64,000 nucleotides of DNA, taken from the NCBI RefSeq assembly GCF_030758935.1, contig NZ_CP132333.1, forward strand, positions 2,046,992 to 2,110,991, read 5' to 3'. Positions 18,158 through 25,752 of the stretch are shown here, piece by piece. A program made the position numbers and the translations under genes. Every line of letters begins with the position of its first letter. Position 1 is the stretch's first letter. The notes under the pieces are model-generated. The model saw only the letters and a list, made by a program, of their open reading frames with translations. It was not told the origin of the DNA and did not search any database. The DNA comes from Geothrix sp. PMB-07 (GTDB taxonomy: Bacteria; Acidobacteriota; Holophagae; Holophagales; Holophagaceae).

Positions 18158-21009
18158 TTGGAGGCCTCCGGGCGAGTGGCGGATTCGAGCAGGTAGAGGA
18201 AGCTGCGGTACACCGACCCCGTGGAGCGGGTCATGCCCACCTCGCAGGTGCGGCTGCTGGCGTAGTAGCCATCGTAGGTCTGGCTTTTCACTTCCTTGGC
18301 TTCGTGCTTGGTGGCCGAGGCGGTCAGTTCGGCGTGGGTGAAGCCGCGGTCCCCGGCAAAGCCGCAGCAGCCCGCATCCCGGGGCACCACCACCGTGTCG
18401 GCGCAGGCCTTGGCGACGCCTTCCAGCTTGGGCAGCAGGTTCATCTTGGTGAGCGAACAGACCGGATGGAGCACCACGGAGTTCACCTTGCGGTTCACCT
18501 GAAGGCGAGGCAGGAGCACATCATAGGCGAAGGCTGTGCTGTCGATGATCTTCATCGCATCGAACTTCTGCTGGTTCTCGGGCGTGAGGTAGCCGCGGCC
18601 TGTGACCACGCCATAGGTGCAGGGGCTGGTGTCCATGACGATGGACAGGCGGCCGCCGTCGCTCCATTCCCAGAACTTCTCGATGGCCCGGTTGAGGGTG
18701 AATTGGTGGGCCAGGTCGAAGCCCTTGGAGGAGAAAGGGACGCCGCAGCAGGTGCCTTCCACATCGAGGGGGATGTAGACAGGTACGCCTGCCCGCTCGG
18801 CCAGCTTCACCAGGGCCTCCACCAGGCTCAGTTCCTCGGGCTCGCCGGGCAGGTGGCCCATCATGCGGGAGATGCAGGCGGGGAAGTAGATGGCCTGGGC
18901 CTTTTCCTTGGAGGTGACGGGCAGGGGGGCCTTGGCCGCCTTGGGCATTTCGGGGCTCCACTGATGGGAGGCGCCGAAGGCCTTCATGATGCGCGTGATG
19001 AAGGGCATGGCCTTGGGGCCGAAGAGGCTCTGCACCAGGTGCCCCGAGCGCAGGGCCACGCGCATGACCGGTTCCACAGTGGCGAAGTTCCTGGCCACGG
19101 ACAGGGCGATCTTTTGGGCGCGGCGGCTGTGGCTGGCTTTGCGGAAGCGCTTGGTGAGCTGGCCCGTGTCGATGCTGACCGGGCAGGCCGTGGCGCAGAG
19201 GCCATCGGCCGCACAGGTCTCCACCGCCATGTAGTTGAAGGATTGCTTGAGGGAGTCGAGCAGGGCAGGGTTCTCCCGGTTCCCCTCCAGCCGGGCCATT
19301 TCACGGCGCACGACGATGCGCTGGCGTGGCGTGAGGGTGAGCTCGCGGCTGGGGCACTTGGGCTCGCAGTAGCCGCACTCGATGCACTTGTCGACTTCCT
19401 CCTCCACGCCGGGCATGGGCTTGAGGTCGGCCAAATGGCACTTGGGATCGGCATTCAGGATCACGCCGGGGTTGAGCAGGCGCAGGGGATCCACCAGATC
19501 CTTGAGCTGCTCCATGACGGCCTTGGCCTCAGGGCCCCACTCGGCCTCCACGAAGGGCGCCATGTTGCGGCCCGTGCCGTGCTCGGCTTTGAGGGCCCCG
19601 TCGTATTTCTTCACCACCAGCTCCACCACGTCGTCGATGAAGCGGGCATAGCGGTCCACGGCGGCCTGATCGTTGAAGGACTGGGTGATGACGAAGTGCA
19701 GGTTGCCATCCTTGGCGTGGCCGAAAATGATGGCCTCGTCGTAGCCGTGCTTGGCGAAGAGTTTCGTCAGATCCACGGCGGCGTCGGCCAGCTTATCGAT
19801 GGGGAAGGCCACATCCTCGATGAGCACCGTGGTTCCGCGCTTGCGCACGGCGCCCACGGAAGGGAAGGTGCCCGAGCGGATCTTCCAGAAGAGGGCCTGC
19901 TCCACGGGATCGTGGGTGAAGCGGGCGGGCTCCAGCAGTTTGAGGTCGGCGGTGGTGGCCAGGGCGGTGCGTTCCAGGTCGGCGCGGACCGATTCATCGC
20001 GGCCATGGAATTCCACCAGCAGGGCCGCGGCGCCTTCGGGCAGGGTCTTGATGCTGGGTGGAATACCCGGCTGGTTTTCCACCGAGCGCAGCGAGGCTCG
20101 ATCCAGCAGCTCCAGGGCGGCGGCGCCCGCATCCCGCAGGGGCACGATGGCGGCGCAGGCCGCATGGAGGTCGGGGAACAGGAGGAAGGCCGTCACCTTC
20201 ACCGGCAGGTCCGGCACGGACTTCAGCACGGCTTCCGCAATGAAGGCCAGGGTGCCTTCGGAGCCCACCAGCAGGTTGCGGAAGATATCCACGGGCCGGT
20301 CGAAATCGATGAAGGCGTTCAGCGAATAGCCGGTGGTGTTCTTCATGCGGTACTTGGCCCGGATGCGCTCCGCCAGGGCGGGATTGGCCAGGAGATCCGC
20401 CTTCAGCTTCAACAGCCCTGCGGTCAGGGCGGGCTCGAGGGCGCGGAACTGCTCATCGGCGTTGGGTGAGGCCGTGTCGATGACGGTGCCCGAGGGCAGC
20501 ACGAAGGTCAGTGAATCCAGGGTGTGGTAGGCGTTCTGGGTGACGCCGCAGCACATGCCGCTGGAATTGTTGGACAGGATGCCGCCCACGGTGCAGGTGT
20601 TGATGGAGGCCGGATCGGGGCCCATCTTGGCCTTGAAGGCCTTCAGCGCGTGATTGACATGGGCACCGATGACACCCGGTTGCACCTTCACCTTGGCGCC
20701 GCCTTCCAGCACTTGGATGCCGCGCCAGTTGCGGGCCACTTCCACGAGGATGCCATCGGAGACGGACTGGCCTGACAGGCTGGTGCCCGCGGCCCGGAAG
20801 GTCATGGGGATCTTCTCCGCATGGCTCAAACGAAAGAGCCCGCGCACATCCTCGACGCTGCCCGCGAAGGCCACCGCCTTGGGAATAAGCCGATAGAAAC
20901 TGGCATCCGAGGCGAAGGCGACGAGGTCGATGGGGCGATCGAGCACCCGATCCGGGCCCACGATGGCCGAAAGGGAATCCCTCAAGGAGGCGGCGGTGGC
21001 AGTGGTCAT
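18154..21009 (-). CDS. dld: FAD-linked D-lactate dehydrogenase with iron-sulfur and CCG domains (Dld-II type)
   Basis: A 951-residue enzyme oxidizing D-lactate to pyruvate. Order: FAD-binding domain (~35-270, with FRAAGTSLSGQSVSDGI and ILSNNSSGMCCG), a glycolate-oxidase-type cap (~270-540), two 4Fe-4S motifs (CIECGYCEPKCPSR and CAADGLCATACPV), and C-terminal CCG motifs (GTCCGVPF, GCCGFAGDRG). This large architecture is that of Shewanella Dld-II rather than the short Dld. Start at 21009 is preferred because AGAGGA is about 8 bp upstream; an ATG at 21018 sits directly on the ribosome site. The gene follows lctP and overlaps lutA. Both lactate isomers would be covered together with LutABC. Confidence 0.92.
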   Translation of the reverse strand: MTTATAASLRDSLSAIVGPDRVLDRPIDLVAFASDASFYRLIPKAVAFAGSVEDVRGLFRLSHAEKIPMTFRAAGTSLSGQSVSDGILVEVARNWRGIQVLEGGAKVKVQPGVIGAHVNHALKAFKAKMGPDPASINTCTVGGILSNNSSGMCCGVTQNAYHTLDSLTFVLPSGTVIDTASPNADEQFRALEPALTAGLLKLKADLLANPALAERIRAKYRMKNTTGYSLNAFIDFDRPVDIFRNLLVGSEGTLAFIAEAVLKSVPDLPVKVTAFLLFPDLHAACAAIVPLRDAGAAALELLDRASLRSVENQPGIPPSIKTLPEGAAALLVEFHGRDESVRADLERTALATTADLKLLEPARFTHDPVEQALFWKIRSGTFPSVGAVRKRGTTVLIEDVAFPIDKLADAAVDLTKLFAKHGYDEAIIFGHAKDGNLHFVITQSFNDQAAVDRYARFIDDVVELVVKKYDGALKAEHGTGRNMAPFVEAEWGPEAKAVMEQLKDLVDPLRLLNPGVILNADPKCHLADLKPMPGVEEEVDKCIECGYCEPKCPSRELTLTPRQRIVVRREMARLEGNRENPALLDSLKQSFNYMAVETCAADGLCATACPVSIDTGQLTKRFRKASHSRRAQKIALSVARNFATVEPVMRVALRSGHLVQSLFGPKAMPFITRIMKAFGASHQWSPEMPKAAKAPLPVTSKEKAQAIYFPACISRMMGHLPGEPEELSLVEALVKLAERAGVPVYIPLDVEGTCCGVPFSSKGFDLAHQFTLNRAIEKFWEWSDGGRLSIVMDTSPCTYGVVTGRGYLTPENQQKFDAMKIIDSTAFAYDVLLPRLQVNRKVNSVVLHPVCSLTKMNLLPKLEGVAKACADTVVVPRDAGCCGFAGDRGFTHAELTASATKHEAKEVKSQTYDGYYASSRTCEVGMTRSTGSVYRSFLYLLESATRPEASK

Positions 21010-21047
21010 GAGAAACATCCTCTTGGTCGTGATGAGCGCTAGAACGT

Positions 21048-21074
21048 CCCGCCGGCGATGATGCGGCCGGCGGG
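21048..21074 (-). other. Intercistronic hairpin between lctP and dld
   Basis: Perfect 9-bp inverted repeat CCCGCCGGC / GCCGGCGGG with a 9-base loop, in the 99-bp gap. No U-tract follows on the minus strand, so it may protect mRNA or partly attenuate rather than fully terminate. Confidence 0.6.
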
Positions 21075-21108
21075 ATTTGGATCATAGGGTCGGAGCCGCC
21101 AGGCCGGT

Positions 21109-22861
21109 TTAGTGGCCGGGGGCCGGGGCGGCAGGTGCGGCCGGGGCAGCAGGGCTGGCCCCTTCCGTTACAGTGGGAGCCTCCGGGGGCAGGCTGGGCA
21201 TCCAGGTGGGCGCGATCTTCGCGAAGAAGACGATCACCAGGCCCACGAGCGCGGCCAATACGATGCTGTGCAGGAAGACGTAGCGCAGGATGTTGCCTTC
21301 CTGGCCCTGCTGTTCGGTGGCCACGGAAGCCACCACGATGCTTTGGGCGTCGATCATCTTGCCCATGACGCCACCCGAGGAATTGGCCGCGGCCGTCAGG
21401 ATGGGATTGAGCCCCAGCTGGGTGGCCGTGATCTTCTGCAGGCCGCCGAACAGCACGTTGGCCGAGGTGTCGCTGCCCGTGAGGGCCACGCCCAGCCAGC
21501 CCAGCATGGCGCTGAAGAATGGGAAGATGGCGCCGGTGGCGGCGAAGGCAAGGCCGACGGTGGCGTCCAGCCCGGAGGACTTGGTGATGAAGCCGAGTGC
21601 GAGCATGGCCATGATCGTGAGGAGGGAGATCTTCACGCGTTTCAGGGTTCCCCAGAAGATCTTGATCAGGTCACCGAAGCCGAAGCCCAGGAACAGGCCG
21701 CCCAGGATGCCGGCCAGGAAGAGGCTGGTGCCGGTGGCGGACAGCCAGTTCACTGTGTAGGTGGCCGCCTCCACGGTGGGCTTGGCCACCACGGGGGGCG
21801 CCTTGATAACCATCTTGTGGAGCTTGGGAACGTCGTAGTTCTTGACGGTGTAGCCAGCGAGGAAGTTCGGGCTGGTCTTGGTGCCGCCGTTGAGGGCCGT
21901 CTTCACTTGCGGGATGCCCCACGCGAACACGAAGACAGAGAGGATGACCCAGGGCATCCAGGCGCGGAAGATCTTCTTGGTGCCGTGGTCGGGGATGGCG
22001 TCCGCGGCCTTGCCACGCTCGTGCTCGAAGCGCCAGGTGGTCTTCGGTTGCCAGAACTTGAGCAGGACGATCAGACAGACCATGGAGAAAATGGAGCTGG
22101 CGATGCTCACCACCCAGGGGCCGTGGTAGTTGCTGACCAGGTACTGGGCCAAGCCGAAGCTGACGCCCGAAACGAGGCAGGCGGGCCAGATTTCCATCAT
22201 CGCCTTGCGGCCGGCCATGACCCAGATGATCCAGAAGGGAACGATGAGGCAGAAGGGCGTGAGGATGCGGCCGACGGCGGCGCTCAGTGGGCCTAGTGGC
22301 AGGCCGGTCACGGCAGCCAGCACCACGACGGGGGTTCCCAGGGCACCGAAGGCCACGGGCGCTGTATTGCCGATGAGGGCCAGACCAGCAGCCTTGAGTG
22401 GATCAAAGCCCAGGCCGATCAGCATGGCCGCTGAAATGGCCACCGGCGTGCCGAAACCCGCTGCGCCCTCGATGAAAGCACCAAAACAGAAGGCGATCAT
22501 CAGGGCCTGGATGCGGCGGTCCTCGGCCAGACCGGCGATGGAGTGTTTCACGATCTCGAAGTCGCCTGATTTAGCTGAGATGTCGTAGACGAAGATCGCG
22601 TTCAAGACAATCCAGCCAATGGGCAGGAGGCCGTAGAAGGCGCCATTGACAGCGGCCATGCCGGCCATGGGCGCGGGCATGTGGTAGACGAAGATGGCCA
22701 CCACCAGGGCTGTGACCAGGCCGAGAAGTGCCGCGATATGGGCCTTCACATGCATGAAGGCCAGAAGACCAAGAAGGACGACCACCGGCAAAAGCGGCCA
22801 CCAGGGCCGAGAGGAATATATTCCCCATGACCGGGTTATAGATTTGGGTCCAAGGAGTCAT
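21109..22861 (-). CDS. lctP: L-lactate permease, with apparent one-base frameshift near the start
   Basis: A multi-pass lactate/proton symporter of the LctP family (characteristic: EGAAGFGTPVAISAAMLIGL, GNTAPVAFGALGTP, LTGSDTSANVLFGGLQ, ANSSGGVMGKMIDAQSI). The start is the ATG at 22861 after GGAGG; the protein opens MTPWTQIYNPV...SALVAA, the family's usual N-terminus. At the run of four T (plus-strand A 22790-22793) the frame breaks: removing one T joins SALVAA to LPVVVLLGLL and gives about 583 residues. As written, the frame from 22861 is lost and the long frame starts only at a TTG (22791) inside the first helix. It may be a base-calling error, a true disruption or slippage. Confidence 0.85.
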
Positions 22862-22942
22862 GCGTCCTCCAAAAAGGGGGGAAAGGTGATGGGTGGATAG
22901 GTTTTGTAAAAAGAACTTGGGCGAAGGTTACAATGGGTCTAG

Positions 22943-22953
22943 TGGTCAGACCA
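22943..22953. promoter_or_regulatory. GntR/FadR-type operator palindrome
   Basis: Perfect palindrome TGGTCAGACCA in the 171-bp gap between lctP (minus) and the GntR gene (plus). It fits the TNGTNNNACNA consensus of the FadR subgroup and the core known for LldR/PdhR-type sites. It probably controls the lactate operon and its regulator. Confidence 0.8.
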
Positions 22954-22972
22954 TACTGAAGACTCGTATTTT

Positions 22973-22983
22973 TGGTCACACTT
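22973..22983. promoter_or_regulatory. Degenerate second GntR operator
   Basis: TGGTCACACTT, one good half-site and one decayed, 30 bases (about three helical turns) from the perfect site. Such pairing would allow looping or cooperative binding; weak on its own. Confidence 0.45.
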
Positions 22984-23032
22984 TCCATGTCTCTCATTTT
23001 CAATAGTTGAATTTTCAGCCTAGAGTGAATCC

Positions 23033-23749
23033 ATGGATTTTACGCCGATCAAGACCAAGCGCCTCTACGAAGAGATCGTTGAGCAGATCAAGACGCTCAT
23101 CACCGATGGACGGCTCAAGCCTGGGGACAAGCTGCTGGCCGAGCGCGAACTGGCAGAGCAATTCCAGGTGAGCCGGGCCTCGGTACGAGAAGCCATCCGA
23201 ACCCTGGAGATGCTGGGTGTCATCGATATCCGACCCGGTGAGGGGACCTTCGTGCGGGGCACGGAAACCGATGACATTATCCGGCCCCTGGCCATGTTTC
23301 TGGCCGTGGAGCGGAACTCGCTCCTCGACATGTTTGAAATGCGGCGCATCTTCGAAACGGCCACGGCCGGCCTGGCCGCCGAACGGGCCACCGAAGAGGA
23401 GTTGGACCACATCGAAGCGATGCTCGAGAAGATGCGGGAACGCCTGAATGTCCTGGACCCCGAAAAGGGCGAGGAGTTCGACGCGGCCTTCCACTACGCT
23501 GTGGCTGAGGCCACCCACAACAGCCTGCTCACGAAGCTATTCAAGACAGTGTCCGAAGAGTTCGCGAAAGCCAATTCCGTGGCCAGGCGCCAGCTGTACC
23601 ACGACAATGTGCAGAATGCGCAGCGCATCATCGACCAGCATTCGGAGATCCTCGACGCGATTCGCTCACGATCTCCCAAAGTTGCGTCCAAAGCCATGCT
23701 CGCGCACCTGATCTTCGCCGAAGGAGAACTGCGCAAGTGGATTGTGTAG
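23033..23749 (+). CDS. lldR: GntR-family (FadR subgroup) regulator, probable lactate repressor
   Basis: A 238-residue regulator. Residues ~8-75 are a winged helix-turn-helix (LYEEIVEQIKTLITDGRLKP, LAERELAEQFQVSRASVREA, IRPGEGTFV). Residues ~90-230 form the FCD helical effector domain with metal-binding-type residues (DAAFHYAVAEATHN, and H-containing IIDQHSEIL). It is divergent from lctP-dld-lutABC with a matching palindromic operator between, so lactate-responsive control is the best reading. PdhR- or FadR-like specificity is possible, since effector cannot be told from sequence. Confidence 0.92.
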   Translation: MDFTPIKTKRLYEEIVEQIKTLITDGRLKPGDKLLAERELAEQFQVSRASVREAIRTLEMLGVIDIRPGEGTFVRGTETDDIIRPLAMFLAVERNSLLDMFEMRRIFETATAGLAAERATEEELDHIEAMLEKMRERLNVLDPEKGEEFDAAFHYAVAEATHNSLLTKLFKTVSEEFAKANSVARRQLYHDNVQNAQRIIDQHSEILDAIRSRSPKVASKAMLAHLIFAEGELRKWIV

Positions 23750-23795
23750 CCGTGCGTCACAGGCATTGACGTCGATTGCGCCGATGCCTGCAGCG

Positions 23796-23829
23796 ATTCC
23801 GTCCTATTTGCCTATCCTGGCAAATGGTG
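23796..23829. repeat. 34-bp direct repeat, copy 1 (tRNA-Ile2 terminator and CCA end)
   Basis: Matches 23883-23916 at 33 of 34 positions, offset 87 bp. It includes the stem ATTTGCC...GGCAAAT and the minus-strand CACCA of a tRNA end. Between the copies lie a 9-bp palindrome CGCCAGCAC/GTGCTGGCG (23831-23853) and a smaller GCCC/GGGC hairpin. Confidence 0.85.
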
Positions 23830-23882
23830 ACGCCAGCACGTCCTGTGCTGGCGCCCTTCGGGCGGAATGTCCCTGGCGAGTC

Positions 23883-23916
23883 ATTCCGTCCTATTTGCCT
23901 ATCCAGGCAAATGGTG
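23883..23916. repeat. 34-bp direct repeat, copy 2 (overlaps intact tRNA-Ile2 3' end)
   Basis: Second copy of the repeat at 23796-23829; it covers the CCA end of the intact tRNA and the hairpin beyond it. Confidence 0.85.
23893..23912 (-). terminator. Hairpin immediately after tRNA-Ile2
   Basis: Perfect 8-bp stem ATTTGCCT / AGGCAAAT with a 4-base loop, touching the last base of the encoded CCA. No long U-tract; probably a processing or termination hairpin. Confidence 0.55.
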
Positions 23917-23987
23917 GCCCCGGTGGGGTTCGAACCCACGACCAAGCGGTTATGAGCCGCCAGCTCTGACCGCTGAGCTACAGGGCC
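23912..23987 (-). tRNA. tRNA-Ile2 (CAT, lysidine type)
   Basis: A 76-base cloverleaf with encoded CCA. The acceptor is GGCCCTG/CGGGGCC, D stem GCTC/GAGC, anticodon loop CTCATAA on a GGCGG/CCGCT stem, T arm GTGGG TTCGAAC CCCAC. The body resembles E. coli ileX (GGCCCC..., GGCGACTCATAATCGC) much more than elongator or initiator Met, so it is probably the AUA-reading tRNA modified by TilS. Confidence 0.85.
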
Positions 23988-24033
23988 AGGGCCAGTGTAG
24001 CAAAGAGGATGCGAGTTGCCTGGCCGTTGCCGC

Positions 24034-24648
24034 TCAGAGAGAACGCCCGCCCACGGCGAAATCGAGCAATTGGAGCATTCGGTCGGCCAGGGTAGGAAGA
24101 TCAGGGGATTCCAGCAAGAACTGGCGTTCCGTGGGCTCGAAATCCAAGGCCATGGCCAGGGTGTTCAATCGGTCGGTGTCTTCCAGCGGAAGGTCGAGCA
24201 ACTCTTTCAACTGGGCTTCGATGCCTTCGGATGCGGCGAAAGCATCCAGAGACTCCATGAGTCGCCGCCGGTGGGGTCCGGGCCAAAGCATTGCCGAGTC
24301 GAAGGGAAGTTCTTGGTATTCCGCTTGGCGAAAGGGCTTTCCAGGGCATTCTCCCGTGATCTTGACGGTGGCCTTGCCCTGGAGCAGGAGATTCCACCTT
24401 CCACCGGTGAGAGGTTCGGCTCGCACCACTTCTGCCAGACAGCCAACATCGAAAATGGGTGCGGTTTCGCCGAGCGTACCGGGTTCGGGGGTCTGCCTCA
24501 TGAGGGTGAGGATCAAGTGATGGTGAGAATTGAGAACTTCGACCGTCATCTCCTGGTACCGGGGCTCGAAGATGTAGACCGGTAGGAAGGTCTGCGGGAA
24601 CAGTACCACCGAGGGCAGGGGGAATAGGGGGAGAATGGCTGGTAGCAT
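24034..24648 (-). CDS. LON-substrate-binding-domain protein
   Basis: A 204-residue protein consisting of the N-terminal domain of Lon protease alone (FPLPSVVLFPQTFLPVYIFEPRYQEM, then a helical part ~130-200), without ATPase or protease parts. Such stand-alone proteins are widespread and of unclear function, perhaps protein-quality adaptors. The ATG at 24648 follows AAGGTG; an upstream in-frame ATG at 24669 would overlap the divergent kdsD region. Divergent from kdsD. Confidence 0.85.
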   Translation of the reverse strand: MLPAILPLFPLPSVVLFPQTFLPVYIFEPRYQEMTVEVLNSHHHLILTLMRQTPEPGTLGETAPIFDVGCLAEVVRAEPLTGGRWNLLLQGKATVKITGECPGKPFRQAEYQELPFDSAMLWPGPHRRRLMESLDAFAASEGIEAQLKELLDLPLEDTDRLNTLAMALDFEPTERQFLLESPDLPTLADRMLQLLDFAVGGRSL

Positions 24649-24682
24649 GAACACCTTACGCCACCGCATCGGAGTCGGAACT

Positions 24683-25669
24683 GTGAAGGATGAGAACCAG
24701 GTCAGTCCGGCAGGAGAAGCCGGAAACGCCGTATTGGACGCGGCCAGTGCGGGCCTAGATCACCTTCGCAGGACATGGGATCCGAAAAAAACCGAGGGCT
24801 GGGTCAACATGGTGGTGGACCGCAGCGGACGGGTCATCCTCACTGGCATGGGCAAGTCGGGACTGGTGGCCCAGAAGATTGCCGCAACCCTGGCCTCCAC
24901 TGGCAGTCCCAGCTTTTTCCTCCATCCCGCCGAAGCCCTGCACGGCGATCTCGGCATGGTGACCCGCGAGGATTCCATCCTTGCGCTTTCCAACAGCGGC
25001 GAAAGCGAAGAAGTGGTACGCCTGCTGCCGAGTCTCCTCCGCCTGGGCATTCCCATTGCGGCCATCACGGCCCGGCCGGATAGCAGCCTGGGCCAAGCCG
25101 CCACCTGGACCTTCGATTATCAGCTGCCCCAGGGAGAAGGCTGTCCCCTGGAACTGGCACCCATGGCCAGCACCACCCTCCAACTGGTTTGGGGCGATCT
25201 TTTGGCCGCAAGTCTGATGGCCCGGAGGGGCTTTACGCGGGACCTGTTTGCGCTCAATCATCCCGCTGGAACTCTCGGAGCTAAGCTTTTGAAAGTGGGC
25301 ACCTTGATGCACAAAACTTGGCCAGTGGTTTCACCCATGGCCTCCCTGGTCGATGTCCTCAAGAAGATGACGGATGGACGGTTGGGCATGACCAGCGTCA
25401 TGGCCGATGAAGCGCTTCTTGGGGTCATCACTGACGGAGATATCCGGCGCGCCCTCGGGAAGGCCGAGTCGGAAGGGCGAAATCCGTTGAACCTGACGGC
25501 CGATCAGATCATGACCAGGCACCCGGCTTCCATTGAGGAGGGAGCCTTGGCTCTGGAAGCCGCAGGCACCATGGAGAGCCGCAAGATCACCTTCCTCATG
25601 GTCACCCGAAGAGGGCAGCCATGTGGTGTGTTGCATATTCACGATTTGTTGGCATCCAAGGTGTTGTGA
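24683..25669 (+). CDS. kdsD: D-arabinose 5-phosphate isomerase (SIS + two CBS domains)
   Basis: A 328-residue isomerase converting ribulose 5-phosphate to arabinose 5-phosphate, the first step of Kdo synthesis for lipopolysaccharide. The SIS domain (~30-170) has LTGMGKSGLVAQKIAATLAS, HPAEALHGDLGMV, LSNSGESEEV and ALNHPAGTLG. Two CBS domains follow (~205-325). Start is uncertain: I use the GTG at 24683, with GGAG 8 bp upstream and clear of the divergent gene; ATGs at 24647 and 24635 are also in frame. It is followed by the LPS transport permease gene, consistent with an LPS role. Confidence 0.9.
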   Translation: MKDENQVSPAGEAGNAVLDAASAGLDHLRRTWDPKKTEGWVNMVVDRSGRVILTGMGKSGLVAQKIAATLASTGSPSFFLHPAEALHGDLGMVTREDSILALSNSGESEEVVRLLPSLLRLGIPIAAITARPDSSLGQAATWTFDYQLPQGEGCPLELAPMASTTLQLVWGDLLAASLMARRGFTRDLFALNHPAGTLGAKLLKVGTLMHKTWPVVSPMASLVDVLKKMTDGRLGMTSVMADEALLGVITDGDIRRALGKAESEGRNPLNLTADQIMTRHPASIEEGALALEAAGTMESRKITFLMVTRRGQPCGVLHIHDLLASKVL

Positions 25670-25752
25670 GCCGTGGTGAGGTTTGGCGGTTCACGATTAA
25701 GGTTACATAATATACATTATCGAAAGTTGAATTTGCGCTTCCAGGTGCCGTC

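Noticed and set aside
18304-20469. Long open frame of 721 codons on the plus strand
   Set aside because: It lies fully antisense to the well-supported dld gene; in GC-rich DNA with strong third-position bias such frames arise by chance, and its translation is low-complexity Gly/His/Ala with no motif.
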